Below the pieces are notes generated by a model. That model was not told where the DNA came from. It did no database searches and was given only the letters and a program-made list of their open reading frames with translations. The position numbers and the translations under genes were made by a program. A DNA stretch of 44,574 nt from Caulobacter sp. Lineage in GTDB: Bacteria > Pseudomonadota > Alphaproteobacteria > Caulobacterales > Caulobacteraceae. Location of the stretch: positions 1 through 44,574 of the forward strand of contig JAGIBE010000110.1 of NCBI GenBank assembly GCA_017744495.1, read 5' to 3'. Shown in pieces: positions 9,387 to 17,424 of this stretch. The number at the start of each line of letters is the position of its first letter. Within the stretch, counting starts at the first letter, position 1.

Positions 9387-9797
9387 ATGAACACCAAGAC
9401 CATGATCCGCGCCGGCCTGCTGACGACCGTTCTGCTGGCGTCCGCTGCGCCCGCCCTGGCCGACGAGACCAAGGCCCCCGAGGCCAAGCCGGCCCGCAGC
9501 TGCTTCTACATGTCCGACTGGGACAACTGGTCCGCTCCAAACCGCAAGACCCTCTACATGAAGGTCCGCAACCGCGACGTCTATCAGGTGGACCTTTCGA
9601 GTGGGAGCAGCCTGCTGACCTCGCCCGGCGTGCACCTGGTGTCGATCCAGCGCGGCGTCGACACGGTCTGCGGTCCGCTCGACCTGGACCTGCGGGTTTC
9701 GGACGGCTGGGGCATGGCCATGCCGATCATGGCCAAGAAGATCACCAAGCTCACCCCTGAGCAGGTCGCCGCGATCCCGAAGAAGGACCGGCCGTAA
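9387..9797 (+). CDS. Small secreted protein, DUF6491-like
   Basis: A 136-residue exported protein with a clear signal peptide (MNTKTMIRAGLLTTVLLASAAPALA, cleavage near residue 25). The mature part carries SCFYMSDWDNWSAPNRKTLYMKVRNRDVYQVDL, the pattern I associate with DUF6491 periplasmic proteins of alphaproteobacteria, and two cysteines (SCF, TVCGPLD) that could form a disulphide. The function of the family is unknown. It has a good ribosome-binding sequence (CAGGGAG). It is followed by a long palindromic repeat. Confidence 0.82.
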   Translation: MNTKTMIRAGLLTTVLLASAAPALADETKAPEAKPARSCFYMSDWDNWSAPNRKTLYMKVRNRDVYQVDLSSGSSLLTSPGVHLVSIQRGVDTVCGPLDLDLRVSDGWGMAMPIMAKKITKLTPEQVAAIPKKDRP

Positions 9798-9804
9798 CCA
9801 CGGT

Positions 9805-9910
9805 TGTCATCCCGGAAGCGCGCAGCGCTGTCCGGGACCCAGGTGCGCCGCAAAGCCTCAGCCCAGTCCCCTGGGTCCCGGACAGCCTCTGCGAGGCTTC
9901 CGGGATGACA
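9805..9910. repeat. Long paired palindromic repeat (BIME/REP-like)
   Basis: Nested inverted repeats: outer arms TGTCATCCCGGAAG (9805-9818) and CTTCCGGGATGACA (9897-9910); inner arms CTGTCCGGGACCCAGG (9828-9843) and CCTGGGTCCCGGACAG (9870-9885). The two halves are inverted copies of one unit, as in bacterial interspersed mosaic elements. It fills the gap between the convergent DUF6491 and reductase genes and could also stop transcription from both sides. Confidence 0.85.
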
Positions 9911-9939
9911 CGCTTTTGGGGATGTGGAGAATTTCGGCG

Positions 9940-10824
9940 CTAGCTCGCCGCCGCCTCCAGTAGCGCCACCACCATCGCATTGACCGGCGTGGCGATCCCG
10001 CGCCGGGCGCCCAGGCGCACGATCACCCCGTTGCGGGCGTCAAGTTCCATGGGACGTCCGGCCGCGCGGTCGGCGTGCAGGGAATTGACCCCGTCGGCGG
10101 GACCGGAGCGATAGCCCTCGACCACCGTGTCAGGCAGGTCGTCGGGCAGATACGCGCCCTCCGCCCGGCCCACGGCCACGCATTCGCGCACCAGGGCCCG
10201 CATGATGTCGGCGATCGGCTCTCGCCGAGCCACACCCGAGGGCTTCAGGGTCAGGGCGTTGACCGCCCCGGCGCAGTTGAGGGCCAGCTTCTTCCAGGCG
10301 GCGGTCTTGAAGTCCGGCGTGGTCGACGCCGCGATCGGCGTGTGGGCGAACAGGGCGGCGAAGACCTCGCCCGCCGTCCCTTCCGGGACCAGGATCGAAC
10401 CGTCGCGGCGTTGGCGCACGCGGCCCGGCGCGCGGCGCTCGGCCGGGATATCGACCACCGCCGGCGTGATCCGCTCGGCCGGAACGTAGGGCGTGAAGCG
10501 CTCGACGTGCTCGACGCCGTTCTGCAGCACCGCCACGCGGGTCTCCGGCCCCACCAGCCGGGCCAGCCAGGCGCCGGTCGCGGCGGCGTCGTAGGTCTTG
10601 GTCGTGACGACGGCCCAATCCACCGGCCCCTCCTCATTAAGAAGGGCCTGGTCCGGCGAGATCAGCACGCGCGGATCGGCCGTGATCGGCCCGCCCGGCG
10701 TCTCGACCTCCAGCCGGTCGAACGCGGTGCGGACGCAGACCTCGACCGTCAGCTCGGGGTTCTGGGCCAGCCAGGCGGCGATCACGCCGCCCACCGCGCC
10801 GGGTCCGATCACAGCGATCCGCAT
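9940..10824 (-). CDS. Ketopantoate reductase-family oxidoreductase (PanE/ApbA-like)
   Basis: A 294-residue NADPH-dependent 2-oxo-acid reductase. The N-terminal Rossmann motif is MRIAVIGPGAVGGVIAAWLA, and the C-terminal helical domain carries AAWKKLALNCAGAVNALT with the conserved Lys and Asn of the family, and ends ATPVNAMVVALLEAAA. It has the panE layout, but many paralogues act on other substrates, so ketopantoate is not certain. The ATG at 10824 is preferred over a GTG two codons upstream because GGAGC lies at the right distance. It starts only 15 bp after a strong terminator of nrdB, leaving little room for a separate promoter. Confidence 0.88.
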   Translation of the reverse strand: MRIAVIGPGAVGGVIAAWLAQNPELTVEVCVRTAFDRLEVETPGGPITADPRVLISPDQALLNEEGPVDWAVVTTKTYDAAATGAWLARLVGPETRVAVLQNGVEHVERFTPYVPAERITPAVVDIPAERRAPGRVRQRRDGSILVPEGTAGEVFAALFAHTPIAASTTPDFKTAAWKKLALNCAGAVNALTLKPSGVARREPIADIMRALVRECVAVGRAEGAYLPDDLPDTVVEGYRSGPADGVNSLHADRAAGRPMELDARNGVIVRLGARRGIATPVNAMVVALLEAAAS

Positions 10825-10839
10825 ATCCACGCTCCAGAC

Positions 10840-10870
10840 AAGAAAACGCCGCCCTCTCGCGAGGGCGGCG
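10840..10870 (-). terminator. Rho-independent terminator of nrdB
   Basis: CGCCGCCCTC (10847-10856) and GAGGGCGGCG (10861-10870) form a 10-bp perfect stem with a TCGC loop. On the minus strand it is followed by TTTTCTT. It lies 30 bp past the nrdB stop. Confidence 0.9.
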
Positions 10871-10899
10871 GCATGCTATCCCCGTTCCCTGCGCTTTTT

Positions 10900-11937
10900 T
10901 TATTCTGCCGGCAGGGTGTTCTCGGAACGCTTCTTGAGCATGGTGTCGAAGCTCGACCACACGCCGTCCGCGCCGTGCCATTGGCCCTGGGTGGCGGCCT
11001 TGGAATATTCCGTGGCCCGGGCCTCGAAGAAGTTGGCGTGCTCCACGCCCGACAGCAGCGCCTGCAGCCAGGGCAGCGGGTTTTCCTTCACGCCGTAGAC
11101 CTCCGGCAGGTTCAGCTGGCGCAGGCGCCAGTCGGCGATGAAGCGGATGTACTTCTTGATGTCTTCCGGGGTCATGCCCTGGATCTCGCCGGCCTCGAAG
11201 GCCAGGTCGATGAAGCTGTCCTCCATGCCGACCACGGTCTTGCAGCAGTCGACGATGTCGTCAGCCACGGCCTTGGTTACCGCGCCGGTCTCGGCGTTGA
11301 AGGCGTGGTACAGCTTGATGATGCCTTCGCAGTGCAGGCTTTCGTCGCGGATCGACCACGACACGACCTGGCCCATACCCTTCATCTTGTTGAAGCGCGG
11401 GAAGTTCATCAGCATCGCGAACGACGCGAACAGCTGCAGGCCTTCGGAGAAGCCGCCGAACATCGCCAGGGTGCGGCAGATGTCGGCGTTGGTCTCGACG
11501 CCGAACTTCTGCATGTAGTCGTGCTTGTCGCGCATGGCCTGGTATTCCATGAACGCGCCGAATTCGCTCTCCGGCATGCCGATGGTTTCCAGCAGCAGCG
11601 CGTAGGCCGCGATATGGATCGTCTCCATATTGGCGAACGACGACAGCATCATCTTCACTTCGGTGGGTTTGAAGACCCGGCCGTAGCGTTCCATGTAGTT
11701 GTCGGCCACCTCGATGTCGGCCTGGGTGAAGAAGCGGAAGATCTGCGTCAGCAGGTTCCGTTCCTTGTCGTTCAGCTTGACGGCCCAGTCCTTGAGATCC
11801 TCGCCCAGCGGGATCTCCTCGGGCATCCAGTGCACCTGCTGCTGCTTTTTCCAGAACTCGTGCGCCCACGGATAGCGGAACGGCTTGTAGGCGGCGGAGG
11901 GGGTCAGGAGGCCGGGCGTGGTGATCAACTTGGACAT
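10900..11937 (-). CDS. nrdB: Class I ribonucleotide reductase, beta (radical) subunit
   Basis: Supplies the tyrosyl radical for reduction of ribonucleotides by NrdA. In the 345-residue protein the di-iron ligands and radical site are recognisable by comparison with the E. coli enzyme: D74, E105 and H108 in ANMETIH, the radical Tyr112, E165 in GGFSEG, E199 and H202 in RDESLH. There is no extra N-terminal ATP-cone domain; the protein starts directly with the short lead-in to the ferritin-like fold. It is a single-gene unit with its own terminator and paired NrdR-like boxes upstream. Its partner nrdA lies 6.6 kb away on the same strand. Confidence 0.96.
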   Translation of the reverse strand: MSKLITTPGLLTPSAAYKPFRYPWAHEFWKKQQQVHWMPEEIPLGEDLKDWAVKLNDKERNLLTQIFRFFTQADIEVADNYMERYGRVFKPTEVKMMLSSFANMETIHIAAYALLLETIGMPESEFGAFMEYQAMRDKHDYMQKFGVETNADICRTLAMFGGFSEGLQLFASFAMLMNFPRFNKMKGMGQVVSWSIRDESLHCEGIIKLYHAFNAETGAVTKAVADDIVDCCKTVVGMEDSFIDLAFEAGEIQGMTPEDIKKYIRFIADWRLRQLNLPEVYGVKENPLPWLQALLSGVEHANFFEARATEYSKAATQGQWHGADGVWSSFDTMLKKRSENTLPAE

Positions 11938-12004
11938 CGGGGCGTTTCCTGGCGGGCGGACGCGAATCGGACGGGTGGATAGACTCTCTTGGTAGCGCAG
12001 TCGT

Positions 12005-12051
12005 CGGGATCATCTAGTGGCCACGACGTCGCAGCACACAACATGTTGTGG
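12005..12051. promoter_or_regulatory. Pair of NrdR-box-like sites upstream of nrdB
   Basis: The 16-mer at 12036-12051 holds the perfect palindrome CACAACATGTTGTG and agrees with about 13 of 16 positions of the NrdR consensus (ACAC-W-ATATAT-W-GTGT). A weaker 16-mer at 12005-12020 retains a right half CTAGTGG. Their starts are 31 bp apart, the three-helix-turn spacing typical of NrdR box pairs. The sites lie in the shared nrdB/GST promoter region. Confidence 0.7.
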
Positions 12052-12070
12052 GTAGATTGGGTAACGAAAG

Positions 12071-12742
12071 ATGAATCAAGCTTACACCATCTATGGCGCG
12101 CTTGGCTCGGGTTCCGTGCCGGTCGAGGCGACCCTGACCCTTTTGGGGCAGCCCTACGCCGTGGTCGAGGCGCCGACCTGGGAAGGCGCCGCCCAGCGGG
12201 CCAAGGTGGCGGGGGTCAATCCTCTCAAGCAGATCCCGGCCCTGGTCACGCCCGACGGCGAGACGATCACCGAAAGCGCCGCCATCCTGATCTGGCTGGC
12301 CGACCGACATCCGGAGGCGCGGCTGGCTCCCTCGCTCGATTCTCCCCTGCGCGGCCAGTTCCTGCGCTGGATCGTGTTCGTGCCGGCGGCGATCTACTCG
12401 CTGTTCTGGGTGCGCGACGATCCCTCGCGGCTGGGCGGGCCCGATCCGGAGGTGCAGGCCAGGATCAAGGCCGCCACCGCCGACCGCATCGCCGACTGCT
12501 GGGCGATGATGGAGAGCCAGCTCGAGCCCGGCCGCTATCTCCTGGGCGACGACCTGACGGTGCTGGACCTCTACGTGACCGTCGTCAGTCGCTGGGGCCC
12601 GCGCCGCAAGCGCTTCTACGAGGTCGCGCCGCGCATGAGCGAAGTGGTGCGGCGGGTGGACGCCGATCCGAGGCTGACGGACTTCTGGGCCCAGCGGTTT
12701 CCGTTCTTCGAGGGGTGGGAGAGCAAGGGCGCGGCGGGGTAG
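12071..12742 (+). CDS. Glutathione S-transferase family protein
   Basis: A 223-residue cytosolic protein with the two-domain GST layout: thioredoxin-like N-terminus (YTIYGALGSGSVPVEATLTLLG) with the glutathione-binding cis-Pro region KQIPALVTPDGETITESAAILIWLA at about 55-80, then an all-helical C-terminal domain with GRYLLGDDLTVLDLYVTVVSRW. The Gly-Ser-Gly-Ser in the first loop suggests a serine-type catalytic residue. It is divergent from nrdB; whether the NrdR-like boxes affect it is unknown. It may detoxify electrophiles or be a non-catalytic GST homologue. Confidence 0.9.
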   Translation: MNQAYTIYGALGSGSVPVEATLTLLGQPYAVVEAPTWEGAAQRAKVAGVNPLKQIPALVTPDGETITESAAILIWLADRHPEARLAPSLDSPLRGQFLRWIVFVPAAIYSLFWVRDDPSRLGGPDPEVQARIKAATADRIADCWAMMESQLEPGRYLLGDDLTVLDLYVTVVSRWGPRRKRFYEVAPRMSEVVRRVDADPRLTDFWAQRFPFFEGWESKGAAG

Positions 12743-12753
12743 CGGGATGCCTG

Positions 12754-12898
12754 TCTCTCCCCCTTGTGGGGAGGGTGTCGGCGAAGCCGACGGGTGGGGG
12801 ATCGGTGCAGGGTAGTGGACGGGGCTTAGGTTACTGAGTCAGCAGGCCCCACCCGACCCTGGCTCTGCCAGGGCCACCCTCCCCACGAGGGGGAGGGA
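12754..12898. repeat. Inverted pair of palindromic repeats
   Basis: Unit 1 (12754-12800) contains CTCCCCCTTGTGGGGAG followed by GTCGGC/GCCGAC and GGGTGGGG. Unit 2 (12846-12898) is the same design in the opposite orientation: GCCCCACCC, GGCTCTGCC, CTCCCCACGAGGGGGAG. Each unit folds into two hairpins. They fill the space between the convergent GST and JmjC genes. This type of GC-rich palindrome is common between genes in Caulobacter-like genomes. Confidence 0.8.
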
Positions 12899-12910
12899 CG
12901 GACCAATGGG

Positions 12911-13909
12911 CTATCCCGCCAGCCCCTTCCGCAAGAAGCTGCGCATCTCGCCCGCCGTCTTCTCGTCCAGCGCTCCCAGCACGCCACGCGCCTCGACCGG
13001 CAGGTGGGCGGCCGGGTCGCCGTCGGCTTCGAAGACGTAGTGCTCGAACAGGGCCCGCCAGGCCTCGCGCTGGGGCGGCGGCAGGTGGCGGACGTTCTTC
13101 AGGGCATGGACGAAGGCGTCGAAGGGCGAGCCGGCCAGGGCGTCGGCCCGGCTCCACCAGTAGTTCACCAGCAGGTTCAGAGCGCCCAACGCCTGGACGT
13201 GGTGCCACCACAGGGCCGGGATGAAGATCGCGTCGCCCGGCTCCAGCTCGGCGACCAGGGCGAACGCCAGGGCCTGGGCGAAGCGCGGATAACGCTCCAG
13301 GTCGGGGGCCTCCAGCGACACCATGCTGATCGGCCTCCCGGCCGGGGTGAAGTCCAGCGGGCCGATATAGAGATTGGCCACCTGATCCGGCGGGAACAGG
13401 GTGAAGCGCCGCCGTCCGCCCACCACGCAGGCGAGATTGTCGGACAGGTCGTGGTGGGTCTGGACCGTGGTGGCGTTGCCCAGCCACAGGCGCGGCATGA
13501 CCTCCGGGCCCAGCAGGTCCGGGGCGTTCTCCCGCTCGAAGCCGGGAAGAACCGGCGGGATCGGGGTGGAGCCGACATAGACGCAGGGCGCGGCCGGATC
13601 GTCGGCCAGGTCCAGGAGGCCCTTCAGCACCTGGACCAAGGTAACGCGGTGGCGCTCGAAGTTCAGGCGGCGAGCGGTGTCGTCATAGAAGAAATGACCC
13701 CGGATCTCCGGCGCCCCGACCATGGCCTCGACGGGGGCGCCGCGATCGAAGCGGCGCACATAGCCGGCCAGTCCGGCATCGGTCGCCGCCGCCCGCACGG
13801 CCGGCCAGTCAGCGGCCAAGCCGCGCAGCACGACCGGATGCTGGGCGGGGACGATCTCGCCCATGAACCGGGCGGCGTCGATCTGGGCGAGTTCTGGGAC
13901 GGGACGCAA
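12911..13909 (-). CDS. JmjC/cupin-like Fe(II)/2-oxoglutarate oxygenase
   Basis: A 332-residue cytosolic protein of the cupin_8/JmjC group. The metal-binding facial triad is visible as H152-H153-D154 (THHD, HxD with H152 and D154) and a distal His in WWHH (about 236-237), preceded by LEPGDAIFIPALWWHHV, the hallmark of FIH-like hydroxylases. The opening QHPVVLRGLAADWPAV is also typical. Family members hydroxylate amino-acid side chains of proteins or small molecules; many alphaproteobacterial copies sit near TonB receptors, but none is adjacent here. The start is uncertain: the TTG at 13909 lacks a ribosome-binding site and Met16 is an alternative. Confidence 0.87.
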   Translation of the reverse strand: MRPVPELAQIDAARFMGEIVPAQHPVVLRGLAADWPAVRAAATDAGLAGYVRRFDRGAPVEAMVGAPEIRGHFFYDDTARRLNFERHRVTLVQVLKGLLDLADDPAAPCVYVGSTPIPPVLPGFERENAPDLLGPEVMPRLWLGNATTVQTHHDLSDNLACVVGGRRRFTLFPPDQVANLYIGPLDFTPAGRPISMVSLEAPDLERYPRFAQALAFALVAELEPGDAIFIPALWWHHVQALGALNLLVNYWWSRADALAGSPFDAFVHALKNVRHLPPPQREAWRALFEHYVFEADGDPAAHLPVEARGVLGALDEKTAGEMRSFLRKGLAG

Positions 13910-13980
13910 CGGACGCTGGCACGGCTTCGACGCGGGGGAGACGTCAGGCTAGAGCGACGACGGCGCCTCCTGATTGCAGA

Positions 13981-14000
13981 TTGTTTCCGAACAGAAACAA
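13981..14000. promoter_or_regulatory. Inverted repeat upstream of the TSUP gene
   Basis: TTGTTTC (13981-13987) and GAAACAA (13994-14000) are perfect 7-bp arms around 6 bases. It lies 62 bp before the TSUP start in the divergent region with the JmjC gene. It is a possible regulator-binding site; no regulator gene is adjacent. Confidence 0.4.
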
Positions 14001-14062
14001 CCTTGAGTACATGACGGCGTATCCGATCTGGACCTGTCCGGCCAAGCTGCTAAGCCGCTGGC

Positions 14063-14845
14063 ATGCTGACCGATCCCCTGTTCTACGCCGTCGCTATTCC
14101 CGCCGTGATCCTGCTGGGCTTGGCCAAGGGCGGCTTCGCCGGGATCGGGGTGGTGGCGGTGCCGCTGATGGCCCTGGTCGTCTCGCCGGTGCTGGCGGCT
14201 TCGATCACCCTCCCGATCCTGCTGGTCCAGGACGTGGTCAGCGTCTGGTCGTTCCGGAAGACCTGGGACAAGGGCCTCTTGATCCTGATGCTGCCCGCGG
14301 CGGCGGTCGGCATCTTCCTGGGCTGGCTGCTGGCGGCGCGCGTGTCGGTGGCGGCGGTCGAGCTGTCGATCGGGATCATCTCCATCGCCTTCTCGCTGCA
14401 GCGCCTGTGGGCCGAGCGGGCGGTCAAGGCGGCCGAGGCCGTGGCGGCCGGTCCGGCCAGACCCCTAAAGGACTTGGGGCTGGGCGCCCTCTGCGGGGCG
14501 GCAGCCGGCTTCACCAGCCAGGTGGCCCACGCCGGCGGCCCGCCGTTCCAGATCTACGTCCTGCCCCGCCGCCTGCCGCGCGACGTGTTCATCGGCACCA
14601 GCGCCATCTTCTTCGCCGTCGTGAACTGGATGAAGGTGCCGGCTTATATCGCGCTCGGCCAATTCACGCCCCAGGTGCTGACCACCGCCGCCGTGCTGCT
14701 GCCTCTGGCCCTGGTCTCGACCTGGGCGGGCGTGTGGCTGGTGCGCCGAGTGCCGGCCGAGGGCTTTTATAAGGTGATCTACGTCCTGCTGATCCTCGTC
14801 GGCGCCAAGCTGGCCTGGGACGGGGCGCACGGCTTGATCGGCTGA
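14063..14845 (+). CDS. TSUP (TauE/SafE) family membrane transporter
   Basis: A 260-residue inner-membrane protein with about eight hydrophobic segments in two repeats. Each repeat has the family glycine-rich start: GLAKGGFAGIGVVAVPLMAL near residues 13-32 and LCGAAAGFTSQVAHAGGPPFQIYVLP near 144-170. TSUP proteins export or import sulfite, sulfonates or organosulfur anions; the substrate here is unknown. The ATG at 14063 gives the family N-terminus. It is divergent from the JmjC gene and followed 81 bp later by the hemolysin III gene, with which it might be co-transcribed. Confidence 0.92.
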   Translation: MLTDPLFYAVAIPAVILLGLAKGGFAGIGVVAVPLMALVVSPVLAASITLPILLVQDVVSVWSFRKTWDKGLLILMLPAAAVGIFLGWLLAARVSVAAVELSIGIISIAFSLQRLWAERAVKAAEAVAAGPARPLKDLGLGALCGAAAGFTSQVAHAGGPPFQIYVLPRRLPRDVFIGTSAIFFAVVNWMKVPAYIALGQFTPQVLTTAAVLLPLALVSTWAGVWLVRRVPAEGFYKVIYVLLILVGAKLAWDGAHGLIG

Positions 14846-14926
14846 ACAAAAAGCCCCGAGGCGCCCTATCCCAGACACGATGATCGGCGTTTATATGTCA
14901 TTGATCGCGCGTACATTGGGCGGGCC

Positions 14927-15640
14927 ATGACGAACACCACCAGCATCGTTTCCACCGAGACCCCCCCACAGGTCCCGGCGACTCTTCAGACCACGCACTA
15001 TCCGACGCCGGCCGCCAAGTGCGCCGATCTTGTGGTGCATCTGGCCGGCCTGGCCTGCGCCCTGCTGGGCGGCGGGATCCTGCTGGGTCTGGCCTTCGGC
15101 CTGGGCTCGCTGAGCCAGGTGGCGGCCATCGCGGTCTACACCGTCGGCCTGATCACCATGCTGTCGCTGTCGACCGCCTACAACTTCGCCAAGGCCCGCT
15201 GGCGGCCGCTGCTGCGCCGGTTCGATCACGCCGGCATCTTCATCATGATCGCCGCGTCCTACACCCCGTTCACCACCCAGAACCTGCACGGCTGGTGGTC
15301 GATCGGCATGACCACGGCCGTCTGGACCGTGGCCGGGATCGGCGTGGCCTCCAAGCTGTTCCTGCCGGGCCTGGACAAGCGCTTCTGGGTCGGCCTGTAC
15401 CTGGCCCTGGGCTGGCTGGTGCTGGTGGCCATCAAGCCGATGATCGCCGGCATGGGCTGGGCGGCCCTGCTGCTGCTCGCGCTGGGCGGCGTGATCTATT
15501 CGACGGGTACGGTGTTTTACCTCATGAAGCGCCTGAAGTTCCGGCGGGCGATCTGGCACGGTCACGTGATCGGCGGCGCCGGCCTGCATTACGCCGCCGT
15601 GCTGCTCGGGGTGGTCCTGACCTCCAGCGGACACCCCTGA
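14927..15640 (+). CDS. trhA: Hemolysin III family membrane protein (PAQR-like, TrhA/YqfA)
   Basis: A 237-residue seven-helix membrane protein. It shows the conserved blocks STAYNFAKARW, RRFDHAGIFIMIAASYTPF (about 100-118) and the C-terminal IWHGHVIGGAGLHYAAV with the His residues that in PAQR proteins bind zinc. Bacterial members have been linked to membrane-fluidity homeostasis rather than to haemolysis. The N-terminal about 30 residues are hydrophilic and variable. It sits 22 bp before the patatin gene, suggesting co-transcription of two membrane-lipid-related functions (inference). Confidence 0.92.
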   Translation: MTNTTSIVSTETPPQVPATLQTTHYPTPAAKCADLVVHLAGLACALLGGGILLGLAFGLGSLSQVAAIAVYTVGLITMLSLSTAYNFAKARWRPLLRRFDHAGIFIMIAASYTPFTTQNLHGWWSIGMTTAVWTVAGIGVASKLFLPGLDKRFWVGLYLALGWLVLVAIKPMIAGMGWAALLLLALGGVIYSTGTVFYLMKRLKFRRAIWHGHVIGGAGLHYAAVLLGVVLTSSGHP

Positions 15641-15662
15641 CCCCGCCTTTGTCGAGCGTACC

Positions 15663-16988
15663 TTGAACACCCCGTCCGATCCCAAAAACGCCGTCGCCAA
15701 CTTCTTCCGGGATCGCGCCGCGAGCAGCCAGCGGGGCAAGCGCTTGTCCGCGCCTCTCAACCAGCCCGACGACCAGGTCGAGGCGCTGGGCTTCCCCGGC
15801 GTTCGCCTCAGCGTCGACGAAGCCGACGAGGCCCTGCGCCACGTCGCCGACCGCCTGGCCCCGGCCCGGCCGCTGCTGGGTCGCGACGACTTCAACATCC
15901 TGGCCCTGTCGGGCGGGGCCGCCGGCGGGGCGTTCGGAGCCGGCGCCCTGATCGGCCTGAGCAAGGCCGGCACGCGCCCGCACTTCGCCATCGTCACCGG
16001 CGTCTCGACCGGCGCCCTGATCGCGCCCCTGGCCTTCCTCGGCCCGGACTGGGACGACCGCCTGACCGACGCCTATGTCGGCGGTCACGCGGCCGAGCTG
16101 CTCAGCCTCAAGCGCCTGGGTCCGACCCTGGGTCCCAGCCTGTTCCGCGGCGATTCCCTGGACGGCCTGGTCGCGCCCTTCGTCGATCTGGAGCTGATCG
16201 AGGCCGTGGCCCGCGAGCACGCCAAGGGCCGGCGCCTGCTGATCGCCACCACCAATCTCGACAGCCAGAAGGCCACGATCTGGGACATGGGGGCGATCGC
16301 CACTCAGGGCGGCGAGGACGCCGTGCGGCTGTTCCGCGACGTGCTGGTGGCCTCGGCCACCCTGCCGGGCCTGTTCCCGCCCAAGCTGTTCGACGTCGAA
16401 GCCCCGGACGGCGAAGGCGGCATGGCGCGCTATCAGGAGATGCACGCCGACGGCGGCATCGCCGCGCCGCTGTTCCTGATGCCCGACGCCCTGCTGCGCT
16501 GGCGGGAGCTGGGCCAGCGCCTGCGCCGCGGCCGGGTCTATGTGATCTTCAACACCGTGCTGGATCCCGCCCCGCGCACCACCCAGCCGGGGGTGACCTC
16601 GATCATGGGGCGCAGCTTCGAAACCATGCTGCGGTTCTCGTATCGCCAGGCCCTGAGCGTGGCGGCCGGCTTCTGTGCTCGCCACAACCTGCCGCTCTGG
16701 TCGGCCTCGATCCCGACCAGCTTCGAGAACTTCAACATGATGAAGTTCGAGACCGCCCAGATGCGCCAAACCTTCGACGACGCCGAAGCCCTGGCGATCA
16801 GCGGCCGGCTGTGGTCAAGCGCCATCCCGACGCCCGAGCCGCTGTGGCGAGGCCTGTTCAAGCGACAGCCGACCACACGGGGGCGGACGGTCAAGGACCC
16901 AATCCTCGTTCCGGCCACCGATCTGGCCCCGGCGGCCGACGACCCAGCCGACATCAGGGGTCCGGACCTGGAAGACCCTATTTCTTGA
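15663..16988 (+). CDS. Patatin-like phospholipase
   Basis: A predicted serine lipase of 441 residues. The oxyanion loop SGGAAGGAFGAGAL, the nucleophile elbow GVSTG with Ser115, and the second dyad residue in DGGIAAP (Asp263) are all intact, so the enzyme is probably active. There is no obvious signal peptide; the first 70 residues are polar. The start is a TTG at 15663, 22 bp after the hemolysin III stop; its ribosome-binding sequence is weak, so the start is uncertain. The last 11 bases overlap tail-to-tail with the convergent zinc-ribbon gene. Confidence 0.9.
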   Translation: MNTPSDPKNAVANFFRDRAASSQRGKRLSAPLNQPDDQVEALGFPGVRLSVDEADEALRHVADRLAPARPLLGRDDFNILALSGGAAGGAFGAGALIGLSKAGTRPHFAIVTGVSTGALIAPLAFLGPDWDDRLTDAYVGGHAAELLSLKRLGPTLGPSLFRGDSLDGLVAPFVDLELIEAVAREHAKGRRLLIATTNLDSQKATIWDMGAIATQGGEDAVRLFRDVLVASATLPGLFPPKLFDVEAPDGEGGMARYQEMHADGGIAAPLFLMPDALLRWRELGQRLRRGRVYVIFNTVLDPAPRTTQPGVTSIMGRSFETMLRFSYRQALSVAAGFCARHNLPLWSASIPTSFENFNMMKFETAQMRQTFDDAEALAISGRLWSSAIPTPEPLWRGLFKRQPTTRGRTVKDPILVPATDLAPAADDPADIRGPDLEDPIS

Positions 16989-17319
16989 GGTAGCGGGCGC
17001 GCAGCTTGTCGACGTTCGGCGGCACGGCGCGGAAGTCGGACGCCAGGCCCAGGCGGGCGTTGCAGTTGGGGCAGCGCACGGAGTCGGTGTCGGCCAGCTC
17101 GGCCGGCGGGTCGAAACGTGTACCGCAGGGCTTGCACTTGAAGTCGCCGGTGGCGGGCGGCGGCGCGGGGGCGGGCGGCGGCTCGGAAGCCACGACCACC
17201 ACGCGCTTCTTGGCGTCCGGACGCTGGATGCGCTCGAGCGGCGGCGGGCCGCCCGGCGCGGCGACGCCGCTCTTCAGGCTCAGGATCTTGCGGGGGCGAG
17301 GGGGCTCGCTATCGCTCAT
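16978..17319 (-). CDS. Small zinc-ribbon protein (MJ0042-type finger)
   Basis: A 113-residue protein. The N-terminal half is proline-rich and disordered (PPPAPAPPPA). The C-terminal half holds a four-Cys zinc ribbon: FKCKPCGTRF and VRCPNCNARLG (CxxC..CxxC). Such ribbons occur at the start of many alphaproteobacterial regulatory or envelope proteins; here the ribbon is at the C-terminus and nothing follows it but a basic tail (RARYLKK). The function is unknown. The stop lies inside the end of the patatin gene. Confidence 0.8.
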   Translation of the reverse strand: MSDSEPPRPRKILSLKSGVAAPGGPPPLERIQRPDAKKRVVVVASEPPPAPAPPPATGDFKCKPCGTRFDPPAELADTDSVRCPNCNARLGLASDFRAVPPNVDKLRARYLKK

Positions 17320-17424
17320 GACGCTCGACGGTTCGCTGAAGGCCTGGTGGTGAGGCGGACGGCGCTAGCTGCATGATCTGGGCTCGAAACTCAAGCGCCC
17401 AGCGCACCGATCGGCGCGAACGCC

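Noticed and set aside
10075..11982. A 635-codon plus-strand frame opposite the reductase and nrdB genes
   Set aside because: It runs across two real minus-strand genes and a terminator; no recognisable motif.
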